Made by a program: the position numbers and the translations under genes. Source: Chaetoceros tenuissimus (Eukaryota; Bacillariophyta; Thalassiosirophyceae; Chaetocerotales; Chaetocerotaceae). From it: 64,000 nt of DNA. The notes beneath the pieces are model-generated. The model searched no databases and had not been told where the DNA came from. It saw only the letters and a program-made list of their open reading frames with translations. The DNA is taken from contig BLLK01000062.1 in the NCBI GenBank assembly GCA_021927905.1, forward strand, positions 2,294,001 through 2,358,000, in the 5' to 3' direction. Positions 50,501 through 60,670 of the stretch are shown piece after piece (the first letter of the stretch is position 1; the number at the start of each line of letters is the position of its first letter).

Positions 50501-53128
50501 AAAATGAGGTAAAGTACGACGTTTGAAACCATATGGAATACGTTTTCCCTCAACGTTCTGTTGTCCCACACATGCAATAATCTGCGAAATATTAATGAAA
50601 GATCCCTTACTTCCTGCTGTTACCATCGCCTTAACAGAGTTTGTCTCGTCAAGACTTCCTTGAGCTGATTTTCCGGCATGATCACGTGCTGTATTTAGAA
50701 CCTTGTTCACAAATTGCTCGAAACTCTCCACCATTGTACGACCTGGTTGAATCTCAAGGGCTCCATCCTGACCTTGACGGACTAGATCTAGTACCTGTTT
50801 CTTCGCTTTGTTGATGGTGGATTCAATTTGTTCCATTGTGTCTTCGTCAGCAACTGTATCAGTGACTCCTATACTAAAACTACTTTGCAGCACCCAGTAA
50901 TTTGTAACTTGCTGAATTTGATTCATGAATCGCGCAGTTTCCTCATGTCCGACATCAAGCCACGAAGTATGGATAATTCCTCCCATTCCTGACCCAACAG
51001 TCTTCTTATCGATTGTACCAGTCAAAAGCTCACCATCCTGAATAGTAACTTCGTGATCATAAGCATTGAAATCATTCGACATTAATTTCCCATCTGGACC
51101 TTTGACTGGCCCGTTATTAGCCTTTCCTTTCAAAGTAATTTTTGGTAAAATCAGACTCAATATCTGCTTTCCAGTCCACAATTCTTTGGGCTTAAGAATC
51201 GCCGGTGGAGGAACTCTACCATCCCAGTTTGTAATCCACATGAGAATATTGAAAACTACATCACGTTCAATGAAAACTCCTCTCTTGGTCATTTTTTGTA
51301 CAGCCAAAAGGGAATCCTGTACAATTCCCATCACAGGACGATTTGACTGACCAGATACAATTACTCGGGGACTCAACATCATCAATTCTGCTTCTGTTCG
51401 AGCTGGTAAACTCTGTGGGACGTGAAGATTCATTTCGTCTCCATCAAAATCAGCATTATATGGACTTGTACATGAAAGATTCAATCTAAATGTACTCCAA
51501 TCTAGAACCTTCGCTCTGTGTCCCATGATACTCATTTTGTGCAGCGATGGCTGACGATTGAAAAGAACAACATCTCCATCACGCAAATGTCTCTCTACAA
51601 TCCACCCATTGGAAAGCATAAGATCAGACTTATTCTTGACGTATCTCAAATCCACACGAGTTCCATCAGAGCGAATAATATGTTTTGCTCCTGGATGGAC
51701 AGTTGGTCCATTTGAAACAAGCGCACTGAGTTCAGCAAGGTTGAAAGGTGTCACTCTATCTGGTACAGTGAGGTTCATTGCAATACTGCGCGGGACTCCG
51801 ACTTGGTGGATACCAAGGTTGGGATCTGCAGTAATAACAGTACGTGCACTGAAATCCACACGTTTTCCCATGAGGTTACCGCGGATACGACCTTCTTTAC
51901 CTTTTAATCTCTGAACGATTGTCTTGAGAGGTCTGCCAGATCTTTGAGTGACTTGAGGCATTCCTCTCAACTCATTGTCCATAAAAGCAGCAACATTGTG
52001 TTGTAAACTTTGTTCAAATTGTTCAACGATAATTTGAGGTTCACCATTTGTGATTGCATTCTTCAAAGCGATATTACTCTTGATCACGTTGACAATTTGA
52101 TGAGTTAAGTCATCTTCGCTGGTACCGGATCCGCCGCCCATGTTAACGCTTGGACGTACATGAAGTGGAGGTACTGGGAGAACCTGAACAAGTAACCATT
52201 CAGGGCGAGCCCAGGTAACGTCGAGTCCGAGGGTTTTGCAATCTTGATCTCTCATACGTTTAAAGATTTCTACTGCGGTTCCAGCAGGAAGAAATTGCTT
52301 TCTGTCACCGCTATTTGGAATGGAGTCCATTTGGTCACTGTATTCCGCTTCAATATGCAATCCAACCTTGGTATATTTAGGTTGGTAGCGGTTACAGTGG
52401 GCACACTGTTTCTTCTCACGCCCCTTGAGAAGGTAATGGAACTGCTCAAATCGCCTTTTTCTGTTTTTTATTTGTTTTAGCTTTGCGACTTTGAATTCAG
52501 TCTCGTCCATTACGATCCGAGAACAGTGGTAACACACACATCTTAGTGACTTGAGCACTACATTGAAAAATCCCTGATGGTACACAGGTCTTGCTAGATC
52601 AATATGACCAAAGTGACCTAGAGTTCCAAAGATGTGTTGAGTATTGTTCTATATAGAACAATTGAATACATCTAAACTGAGAAATACTTACCTGGATCCG
52701 ATGCATTGTGAATATCTCCCATTCTGGGGTCATTTGCCCCTCCATACACTGGTTGTCCATTAATAGATGTTTCATAGCGCGTAATTCCCGGTGGAATTTT
52801 GCGATTATTTACAGTTAAAGCTTGAGTTACAGAGTATTGACGCTAGGTAAAGAATGAGCGGATACAGTTAGTAATGAAGATATGTAGACAGTGACACATC
52901 CAATGCAATTGATAGGAAACGGCAAAGCTATGACACCAGTTTCATCCAAGTTTTCTTCCCACAAGATACCTAATTACTCACCAATTCATCGGGATTGATT
53001 ACACCAAATTGCAGTTTCTTTACTCTCTTTAGACGTACTGCACTGTAGCCAAAGTTTTCCGAAGCTTGTCCAAAAGATGTAGCTCCAGCTTTATTGGGAT
53101 TTGAAAAATTTCTTCCTCCGCCTCCCAT
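47546..53128 (-). CDS. RPB1: RNA polymerase II largest subunit RPB1
   Basis: Exons 53128-52982, 52842-52692 and 52617-47546 give 1789 residues. It starts MGGGGRNFSNPNK…VRLKRVKKLQFGVINPDEL. The third junction restores DPGHFGHIDLARPVYHQGFF. The catalytic NADFDGD motif, a zinc site (CVCYHC, CAHCNRYQPK), the clamp (KGKEGRIRGNLMGKRVDFSA), the bridge-helix and trigger-loop blocks ([40 protein letters not shown]) are all present. The C-terminal domain has 26 consecutive exact YSPTSPA heptads, preceded by YNPRSPA and followed by a cut-off YSPT and an acidic end (GDEDDEKQS). Every heptad has Ala at position 7. A short linker of Ser/Gly/Ala-rich repeats lies before them. Divergent from the lysidine synthetase gene. 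Confidence 0.98.
47582..48149 (-). repeat. 21-bp tandem repeat encoding the RPB1 heptads
   Basis: About 26 copies of a 21-bp unit encoding YSPTSPA, plus degenerate end units. The protein repeat is perfect while third codon positions vary from copy to copy (Ser as TCT/TCA/TCG/AGT, Ala as GCA/GCT/GCC/GCG). So the array is not freshly expanded and is held by selection on the protein. The same DNA creates long spurious open frames on both strands. Confidence 0.95.
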
Positions 53129-53709
53129 GTTAGTTGATAATTTTTACGTTCTATTACAACAAATAAAAAATTATGAGACTAGCGGTGTAGAGTTGTTCTA
53201 TGCTGAAGTGAGAGAAAGCAATTGATTAGGAATGGAAAGGAAGCTTCAGTTGTGTTCAAAAGGGTTGCCGCCGCCGATGACCCCCTCCGATCCTGGAGAA
53301 GATTACGTACGAAGGACGGACAAAGAAATAACGTTTACACAACTGTCTCTTTCATCCTCATCTTTTCCCCTTCATCTACTTCTATGTACATGTGCATGCT
53401 GCACCATTGTGCACTTGATGATGTTGTAATATCAAAAAAATATATTGTACATATATTTATATTTGTAATGCACATTAAAAATGAATGATGAAAATGAACT
53501 TGCCCGTTTACCCATTCAAGACACATGAGGAGGATAGACGGACAGACGATCATGGTATCTACTTCTGATGATGATGGTTTTGGTTTGATGGATCGATGAT
53601 TTTAAATTGAACAATACATATGTATGGTTGATTATCTACACGAATCTGAAAGATATACACAAATTCTTTTTGAAGTTTTGAAGTTTTCTCTCTGGCCTCT
53701 TTACCAAAT
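53129..53709. promoter_or_regulatory. Divergent promoter, RPB1 / lysidine synthetase
   Basis: 581 nt. Holds a mixed-composition block (53230-53330) with overlapping short frames of 60-90 codons on both strands, none protein-like. Near the lysidine synthetase start a direct GAAGTTTT repeat occurs (53671-53687). Confidence 0.35.
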
Positions 53710-55611
53710 TTGGGCCTAGAGAGAGCTACACACATGTCTAGATATCATCGAGAGCTTTCGTCTTTTCACTTGGCATCAGTAGTATTTTTAATTCTGTTCG
53801 TACACATGACTTTCACTTCAGCATTCCTATCTGCATCTTCTACAACCCGGAAATCCTTGACAATGCAAAGAATTGCAAGGTGTAAAAATCTCTTTGTCTA
53901 TTCTGGTTCATTTTTCTCTACATCGAGTAGGAGAAAAATTGCGTCAGTTCGACAGCGTGATGCATCTCTTCTACTTCAACAAAGAACATTAATGCAGAGG
54001 GCCCTCTTGAAAAGAGACTTTACATTAAATGCATCAAAAGAACCAAGAAAATATGATGTATCTAATGTGGACTTCTTGTCAACAATACAAACATCACTTT
54101 GTCAAGATATTCTAAATCCAATCAAAGAAACAGTAGAGAACTTCGAAGAATTGATTCTCCTAATTGGTGTGAGTGGAGGATGCGATTCAATGGCACTATT
54201 TCACGCCATTCTTGATATTATCAATCGCACCGAATCAATATGCTGCGATGAGAAACAATATAAAATTGAACTTCACGTTGTTCACTTTGATCATCAACAA
54301 AGAGGGTCTGAGAGTGATTTGGATAGGAGTCTTGTAGAAAACATGTGTATGAGAAATAATATTCCATTCCATTGCTACTATTGGTGCGATGATAATGAGA
54401 ACAAAGATGAAACTACCAAATTCAGTCAAGATTTTGCGAGGAAGTGGAGAAGAGAAAAGTCAATCAGTCTATTTTCAGAAATTGACATATCAAATTCAAA
54501 GCCTGGACTCATTCTCAGTGCACATCATAAGGATGACGTCGAAGAGACTGTACTCCTAAAAATGCTGAGGGGTGTACATATCTCGAATATTTCTGGAATG
54601 GATAGATTACAAGAGATAAATGATACTGGTAGACGAATTTTTATTGGAAAGCCACTTCTTGACTTGAGAAAAGCTGATTTGCAGCATTACTTAATATCAA
54701 ATGAGGTCGATTGGAGAGAAGACCAAAGTAATACCTCTCCGAAGTATCTTCGAAACAGGGTGAGAAATGAATTGATTCCGCTATTGAGAGACATGGTTGG
54801 AGGAGAATCAGTGTTGGAGTCAAGACTTGAAAATGTCGAAATGCAGAGTAGGAAAATGAAACAGGATATGATGGAAAGGACAGAAGCAAATATCTCTACT
54901 ATACTCACAAAACGTGGTGATGAGCTTTACTTCTCATTACCAACTAGTCGCGTTGAACTTAGTTTAGTAGATGAGGAGTCTTTATTTCAGTGGGTAGAGA
55001 TGGTATCGAACAGTCAAATGTCATTGTCATACGATAAACTTGTATCCATCAGTAATCAGATCTCAAAATATCCCGAAAAGTTAGAGTGGAAAATGAGCAT
55101 AGGATCAGGTTGGGATATTGAGAGGAAGGGGTCTGTCCTTCTTTTAAATGATAGCTCTCTTTCTGATAGCACAAATGATAGATTGGATTGGTATCTCTTG
55201 GGCATTGAAGATCTAAAGAAAGTCGACGAAAACACTGATGGTATTCATTGTTTGAGATTTTACGAAAACGGGAACGTACTTTCATCAGATGATTTTTTGT
55301 TGGATTGTGCTGAATCTTACATGACATCAAGATTCACTCCTCCTTGGAGAGCAAATCCAGTCAAGCTGAAAGATTTTCTTCGAGGTCAAAAGATACCTCT
55401 CCATCGGCGAGCCACATGTCCAGTTTTACTGATTAGAACTGATAATGCATTAGAAGTTGCTGCAATTTATATCGAACGAGAAACACTGTCTAATGAAATA
55501 AAGTCTGAGTGGGTAATAAATCGGAAACTGGGAAATGCTATTGAAAATGAAAAAATGGACAATATGATTCAGATTTATATAAAAAGAAAAGGAAGGGTAT
55601 CAGTTAAGTGA
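53710..55611 (+). CDS. tilS: tRNA(Ile)-lysidine synthetase (TilS), plastid-type presequence
   Basis: Single exon, 633 residues. The N-type ATP pyrophosphatase core has the PP-loop GVSGGCDSMALFHA (about 153-166), VVHFDHQQRGSESDLDRSLV, SAHHKDDVEETVLLKMLRGV and KPLLDLRKADLQHYLI, with WREDQSNTSPKYLRNRVRNE as the TilS signature. C-terminal TilS-like substrate domains follow (NPVKLKDFLRGQKIPLHRRA). TilS changes C34 of the CAU-anticodon tRNA-Ile to lysidine so that it reads AUA, a reaction needed in bacteria and plastids. The N-terminus has a hydrophobic signal core (HLASVVFLILFVHMTFTSA) then FLSASSTTRKS, with F39 at +1, so the enzyme is expected in the plastid. A second Met at residue 9 is a plausible start. 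Confidence 0.93.
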   Translation: MGLERATHMSRYHRELSSFHLASVVFLILFVHMTFTSAFLSASSTTRKSLTMQRIARCKNLFVYSGSFFSTSSRRKIASVRQRDASLLLQQRTLMQRALLKRDFTLNASKEPRKYDVSNVDFLSTIQTSLCQDILNPIKETVENFEELILLIGVSGGCDSMALFHAILDIINRTESICCDEKQYKIELHVVHFDHQQRGSESDLDRSLVENMCMRNNIPFHCYYWCDDNENKDETTKFSQDFARKWRREKSISLFSEIDISNSKPGLILSAHHKDDVEETVLLKMLRGVHISNISGMDRLQEINDTGRRIFIGKPLLDLRKADLQHYLISNEVDWREDQSNTSPKYLRNRVRNELIPLLRDMVGGESVLESRLENVEMQSRKMKQDMMERTEANISTILTKRGDELYFSLPTSRVELSLVDEESLFQWVEMVSNSQMSLSYDKLVSISNQISKYPEKLEWKMSIGSGWDIERKGSVLLLNDSSLSDSTNDRLDWYLLGIEDLKKVDENTDGIHCLRFYENGNVLSSDDFLLDCAESYMTSRFTPPWRANPVKLKDFLRGQKIPLHRRATCPVLLIRTDNALEVAAIYIERETLSNEIKSEWVINRKLGNAIENEKMDNMIQIYIKRKGRVSVK

Positions 55612-55998
55612 CGACTGTTCGTAAGAATCCAATTCACTATCTCCAAACCTACCATAATTATAATTGTTAGCACATCTTATACTAAGTTATTCTATTCGTT
55701 CACAAACCATAAGCTCAAGAATTGTAAAGGGCAATTATCGCTGTCTTGAATTTTAAAAGAATATTGAAACACCAACTCGTCATTGGGCCCAGTGAATAGA
55801 TTTTAATTAGCTAGGGTAAATTTACGCGGGCCAACTACAACAGCCATTCATTTTTGGATCTTCCTTTCCCCCTCTTCACACCTTTTGACTATTGCTATTG
55901 CTACATTGCTACATATTGAATATATTCTTTCAAACTCTTTCAAGAAAACACATTAGGAATTGAATTTATTTATAGACAGCACATATAATTAGACAAAA
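55612..55998. promoter_or_regulatory. Intergenic upstream of Lys-rich protein gene
   Basis: 387 nt between two rightward genes. AT-rich with a mixed patch at 55825-55880. No element or RNA gene recognised. Confidence 0.25.
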
Positions 55999-56520
55999 AT
56001 GAATTCATTACCTCAAATTCAGTCAGTATCCAATTGTCGAAGCATTTCAGATAAGGAAGCTAGTAATATGTTGACAAAATTCCTTTTATCCTACAAGAAA
56101 TTTGGAGAGACTGGTATTGTTGCAAATACGGATGATGCACCAACTGATGAATATATTGACAAATTATTAGGGATGGAAGAGGACCAAAGTGGTAGTGGGA
56201 CACACGAAGAAATTCAAGCTCGGTTAGAGGGTATCATTAGGTCTTTGAATGGAATCAAGAAACAGATGACAAAAACAGAACCGGCTGTAGCTAAAGAGCC
56301 ATCTCTGAATGATGAGTCTGCTGCATCTCCAATCAAGGTCAAAAACGAAAGTATAGAGGCTAAGACACCGAGTGAGACTAAGGAGGAGAAAAAACTTAGA
56401 AAGAAACAAGAAAAAGAAGCAAAGAAATCTGCTAAGAAGGCAAAGAAAGAAGCTAAGAAAAAGAGAAAGGCAGAAGAAAAGGAAAGCTCAAAATCCAAAA
56501 AGATAAAGACTGAAGACTAA
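55999..56520 (+). CDS. Small Lys/Glu-rich, probably nuclear protein
   Basis: Single exon, 173 residues, no family recognised. Residues 1-90 look partly folded (SDKEASNMLTKFLLSYKKFG, DEYIDKLLGMEEDQSGSGTH, EEIQARLEGIIRSLNGIKKQ), with short amphipathic helices. The C-terminal ~45 residues are an almost continuous Lys/Glu/Ala charged helix (KKLRKKQEKEAKKSAKKAKK, EAKKKRKAEEKESSKSKKIK) that would act as a nuclear or nucleolar localisation signal and bind RNA or acidic proteins. Convergent with the NIP30-like gene 90 nt away. An alternative, that the tail is an RNP scaffold segment, cannot be judged. Confidence 0.6.
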   Translation: MNSLPQIQSVSNCRSISDKEASNMLTKFLLSYKKFGETGIVANTDDAPTDEYIDKLLGMEEDQSGSGTHEEIQARLEGIIRSLNGIKKQMTKTEPAVAKEPSLNDESAASPIKVKNESIEAKTPSETKEEKKLRKKQEKEAKKSAKKAKKEAKKKRKAEEKESSKSKKIKTED

Positions 56521-56610
56521 ACATTGAAAATATTGCTTTGTATTTCAAAATTGAAACCAGCTTTTATATTTTTTTGTCGGTTTGTTGTAGAATGCTAATT
56601 AACGCTTTTA

Positions 56611-57261
56611 TTAATCACTATCACTGTCCGAATAATTCAATAGCCCGCCAAGTGCACTAACTTCTGATGGCTTTTCATTTTTGATTTCTGTCTTCTTCTT
56701 ATTATCATCACCTTTATGATCCATTGTTTCATTGTATACCTTATTTTTCTTTGATGAATCTGATGTCTCCTTTCCTTCATCACACGCTTCGGGTTTTCGT
56801 CGGCGTTTCTTCAATATTTTTGGCTTCATATTCAATAGAGAGGAAGTTATTTTTACTTCGTCAGTCTTGCTACTTGTTAGTGTTTTTTCTGTGGGTTTAG
56901 TAGAAGTTGAAATTCCATCATCTGTCGTCACAGTCTTCTCAAGTCGTGCCGCTCGAAACATTTGGAGCTCTTCCTCCTCCTTTCTTTTTGCATTTCTCTT
57001 GATTTCTTCTTTACGCTCTTCGACGCCTTGGATAAATGCTGCATCTTCTTCGTTCAAAGTAGTTGCAGCTCTCATGGCTCTAGTCTGCTCATCGTACTTT
57101 TCTTGTTCCTTTTCTGCATTCTCTCTAAGTTGTTCGTATAATGGTTTTTGATACGTTTGATTTGCAGATGCGGAAGAGTTTGGATCCAAGTTAGTCTCTT
57201 TGTCATGTGAAACTCCGTCAGTAGAAGATAGTACTGATGTTGAAACGAAATTTAGACTCAT
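56611..57261 (-). CDS. NIP30 / PSME3IP1 (FAM192A)-like protein
   Basis: Single exon, 216 residues. The N-terminal block (QKPLYEQLRENAEKEQEKYD, then LNEEDAAFIQGVEERKEEIK) matches the NIP30 domain. The protein ends LGGLLNYSDSDSD, the acidic Ser/Asp tail typical of this family. In animals this tail is phosphorylated and binds the proteasome activator PA28gamma, steering its interactions in the nucleus. The middle is Lys-rich (KILKKRRRKP), a probable nuclear signal. Diatoms may keep a similar partner, which the window does not show. Head to head with WDR55. Confidence 0.75.
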   Translation of the reverse strand: MSLNFVSTSVLSSTDGVSHDKETNLDPNSSASANQTYQKPLYEQLRENAEKEQEKYDEQTRAMRAATTLNEEDAAFIQGVEERKEEIKRNAKRKEEEELQMFRAARLEKTVTTDDGISTSTKPTEKTLTSSKTDEVKITSSLLNMKPKILKKRRRKPEACDEGKETSDSSKKNKVYNETMDHKGDDNKKKTEIKNEKPSEVSALGGLLNYSDSDSD

Positions 57262-57721
57262 AGTTACATATACAGATGACTAGTTGCCGTAGTTCAGTGA
57301 AAAAAGGTTGGAACTTCTGCTAAGATTTTTCTGAAAATGGGCTCTAAATCCTCGCCGCAAAGATAAGTGTATTTCTTTGGGAAAGTTTGAGTGATTCAAG
57401 ATAATGATTTGCCGTTTACTCGTATTGTTTGTAAGGTGGTAGCTTTGTTGCATTGAGAATCTGTTGTGGTGTGTGGTGTGTGGTGCTTCTTGGTGTTGCA
57501 ATGCAAAGTACACAATGACTACTAGTGACAGAGATCTCTTTGTAAGTGGCTAGAGTAATAGAATTCTAGCTGGATACGACAGCCACTCAAAGTATTCGAG
57601 TCAAGGACCAATGATGATCGAGTAGTCTATGATGCAACCCTCATTTTCAATGGTACATTATTTTCACGTTGAACATTTCGCATTGAATCTTTCGCATATT
57701 GAGTGAAAATCAAGAGACAAC
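57262..57721. promoter_or_regulatory. Divergent promoter, NIP30-like / WDR55
   Basis: 460 nt. Contains a GT-rich tract (GTGGTGTGTGGTGTGTGGTG, 57466-57485). No gene is seen. Confidence 0.35.
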
Positions 57722-59128
57722 ATGGCGGCGAGACAATTAGAATCGATAGAATGCTCGTTGCAACCCATGGACATAGCCTTTCATCCAACAAAGCAAATAT
57801 TATCAGCTGGCCTTGTTGATGGAACAGTTGAGTTTCATGATTATTCTATTCGTATGCCCTCAGATTCAGCACAGATTCCAGATGAAGAAGAAGATACTAT
57901 ACTGTCATCTATACCAGTTCATGATTCCGAAACACCGAAGTTTAAAGCTACAACTCCTATATCGCACCGTGGTGGTCCTTCCTGTAGAGCAGTTATTTTC
58001 GATCCAACTGGAGATCATCTTTACACAGCATCCAATGCTGGTTCTTTGGCTGCAATAGATGTTAACAGAGCATCATATCATAGAACGTCTGATAATTCTT
58101 TACTATGGAAGATTGATAATGCATCACCCTATGGAATTCATTCAATACATCACATGCAACCACATGTAGGTGAATGTATTGTGACTGGTGATGATGAAGG
58201 AGTTATCAGGATATTTGATGTAAGAACATGTGGGATGAATTCATCCTCGAATAAATCGGTTCAAACATTTGAAAATTGCATGTCACTGCCAAAAGGATGT
58301 ATTGCATCATTTCATGAAAACACTGATATTATCTCAAGCTTTCAAAATGATGCTGCTTGCAATACGCTGCTGGCAACCTCTTCTGACGGGGTTTTGACTA
58401 TCATTGACTTACGAAAAGGATGTGCAGAAAAGAAACAAGAAGCACCGAAGCCAGGTTTAGAACCAGTGAAGATCAATCCAAATACTAAACAGGGTCCATT
58501 TCGTCTAAGTAGAAAAAGTGATGATCAAGAGGATGAATTGCTAAGTATGACTCTAATGAAACATGGGAAGAAAGTTGTCGTTGGAACACAACAGGGAGTA
58601 CTCAACTTCTGGAGTTTTGGTACTTGGGGAGACATATCGGATCGTTTCCCTGGACACCCTCAATCTATCGATGCCTTATTAAAGGTTGATGAAGACACTT
58701 TGCTAACTGGAAGTAGCGACGGTGTTGTAAGAATTCTTCAGGTACAACCAGATCAACTTTTAGGAGTACTTGGAGATCATGGAGGATTTCCGGTTGAGAA
58801 ACTTAAGTTTGGTGCTGATAAAAAGGTTATAGGCAGCCTTTCGCATGACGCTTATGTACGTTTGTGGGATGCCTCAATCTTCTTTGATGATGACGACGAT
58901 GATGATGAAGATGAAGAAATGGAAGGGATGGACTCACAAGCAGTTGCAAACAAAGTTGCATCCTCTGCAACGAAAAGGACAGATAATAGTGACGATGATT
59001 GGGAAGATGAAGACAGCGATGATAGTATGGATAGTGACTCAGATTCAGATGATGAAGGTGGCAAAGGTAGCAAGGGGGGAAGACGCAAGTTTAAGACAGA
59101 AAACGAAGAATTCTTTTCTGATTTATAA
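57722..59128 (+). CDS. WDR55: WD-repeat protein WDR55 / Jip5
   Basis: Single exon, 468 residues. About six to seven WD40 blades are visible: LQPMDIAFHPTKQILSAGLV, DGTVEFHDYS; GPSCRAVIFDPTGDHLYTAS; CIVTGDDEGVIRIFDVRTCG; TLLATSSDGVLTIIDLRKGC; KVVVGTQQGVLNFWSFGTWG; LLTGSSDGVVRILQVQPDQL; and SLSHDAYVRLWD. The C-terminal ~90 residues are highly acidic (DDDDDDDEDEEMEG, then DSDDSMDSDSDSDDEGG) and end in a Lys-rich patch (KGGRRKFKTENEEFF). WDR55/Jip5 acts in pre-rRNA processing and large-subunit assembly in the nucleolus, so it fits with fibrillarin in the same region. Confidence 0.85.
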   Translation: MAARQLESIECSLQPMDIAFHPTKQILSAGLVDGTVEFHDYSIRMPSDSAQIPDEEEDTILSSIPVHDSETPKFKATTPISHRGGPSCRAVIFDPTGDHLYTASNAGSLAAIDVNRASYHRTSDNSLLWKIDNASPYGIHSIHHMQPHVGECIVTGDDEGVIRIFDVRTCGMNSSSNKSVQTFENCMSLPKGCIASFHENTDIISSFQNDAACNTLLATSSDGVLTIIDLRKGCAEKKQEAPKPGLEPVKINPNTKQGPFRLSRKSDDQEDELLSMTLMKHGKKVVVGTQQGVLNFWSFGTWGDISDRFPGHPQSIDALLKVDEDTLLTGSSDGVVRILQVQPDQLLGVLGDHGGFPVEKLKFGADKKVIGSLSHDAYVRLWDASIFFDDDDDDDEDEEMEGMDSQAVANKVASSATKRTDNSDDDWEDEDSDDSMDSDSDSDDEGGKGSKGGRRKFKTENEEFFSDL

Positions 59129-59625
59129 TATAGACTAGTACAAGATATTTTAATTTGGAGCGTCAGTTTACAACTACTGTGTCTACTGTACAAAGTGAAG
59201 AATTCAATGTTTCCTATTTGAAGAACTAAATGACGAAACTAATTCTGAGTTAAGTATCACCTTACCAAATTTGTTCCGTTCAGCATTGCACAAATCCTCA
59301 AAATCATCAATTAAACCTTTTCTCCCATCAAAGTGTTATTGGCGAGTTATATTTGTGATTATATTTGAATCTATTTTACTAGTAATTGAATAGGTATCCT
59401 TGTTACTGAGATTAGATGAAATAGAAAAAATCAGACAGGGGTGAAATAGGCGTTGATAACCTATTGTATTTGTATCTAAGGTCCCATTGACGTTATTGGG
59501 GACCATTCATTTTTGATTTTTGAAAACAAATGAAGTAGCTATCCATCACGTAAGTTTTATCTTCATTATCAAAGCTTAAGTCCAAAACCTTTTGTAAATT
59601 AACTGGACGATACTCATAGAACACA
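59129..59625. other. Intergenic, 0.5 kb
   Basis: 497 nt between two rightward genes. AT-rich, with a poly-pyrimidine/purine mix and no repeats, coding frames or RNA-gene signals that I can support. Confidence 0.3.
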
Positions 59626-60621
59626 ATGCCATCGGAAATAGCACAGGGTGTGAAAGCAGCGATTAAAAATTTTGTTGCACTTAGGACTGCAAATGGAGAT
59701 ATCGAAATTGATGTCCTTCGAACAATAAGAGATGAAGCTACACTTTTGATGGAAAGACAAGCAATCTTCGATGCATTTGATTGTGATTCTTTAAGATTCT
59801 ACGATGGTGATATGGATTTGAAAGAGCAGGTTGAACGATTGAAGGTGCGTATGCCCATGTCCATAGCTATGTACCTTTTTATTTGTGTGAAAGACAATAA
59901 TTCATTCAACGTTGTTTCTATCTTGGATTGGTTATTATAGAGAACAATGAGCGTGATATCATGTTCTCGATGCGCAACAAAAGATGGATATAGTTCAATC
60001 GAAGGAGTAATTGAAATTGCAAAAGATCCGTTAATGACAAACGTACAAGAAGCTATAAGGTTAACATTTCGATTTCAACGTGAAAAAATCTACTCAGAGA
60101 AAGAATCAGATGAAGATAAAATGGAACTGTTGAAAAGAAGTACGAGTAAGTCATTGGATAAGAAGCAGAAAAGTCCGACGCATGTTACCTATGATATTGA
60201 TTTTTCGAAGGATCATGGTGAAAACAAAAGACTCCTCACTGTAGAAGTTTTCGCGAAGAGAGACTATCCATCAGTAGCACCAGCCCAACCCATGGATGAC
60301 AACGAGTCCATGGTTGACGCTGATGATGCCGAGATACTAGAGTCGTCAGCAAAAGAAAATAATGTGGAGTCCATGTCAGTAGAAGATTCTGAAGCTGATA
60401 GATATGCAGCATTTGCTGATCCAGATGCAATGCAAGAATTCTTAGTGTGTGCAAATTTAGACTTTGCTGCAGAAAATGCACTATTTTTTCTAATGACGTT
60501 CCCTTTTTATGAACATGAATGGGATGTCTTTGGTTTTTTACTAGATTGTGTCTTTGGAGAAGATGAAGATAGCGACGAGTTTGAAGACATGACTGATAGT
60601 GATGGAAGCGATGATTTGTGA
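59626..60621 (+). CDS. Acidic protein of unknown function, two exons
   Basis: Exons 59626-59844 and 59941-60621 (phase 0) give 299 residues (ERLK|RTMSVISCSRCATK). No family is recognised. Exon 1 is helical (IAQGVKAAIKNFVALRTANG, LRTIRDEATLLMERQAIFDA). Exon 2 holds one CxxC (CSRC), VQEAIRLTFRFQREKIYSEK, a beta-like HVTYDIDFSKDH and LLTVEVFAKRDYP, an acidic Ser/Asp linker, and a final conserved-looking helix pair (MQEFLVCANLDFAAENALFF, LMTFPFYEHEWDVFGFLLDC, VFGEDEDSDEFEDMTDSDGS). It is cytosolic or nuclear, with no targeting signal. Convergent with the RING1-type gene 49 nt away, so their 3' ends may overlap. Confidence 0.65.
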
Positions 60622-60670
60622 ATTAGATTTAGCTAGAACTGACATAGTTGTACTTTTGTAAATAACGCAA

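Noticed and set aside
58845-59193. Overlapping frames at the WDR55 acidic end
   Set aside because: Low-complexity Met/Lys or Ser runs caused by GAT/GAA repeats.
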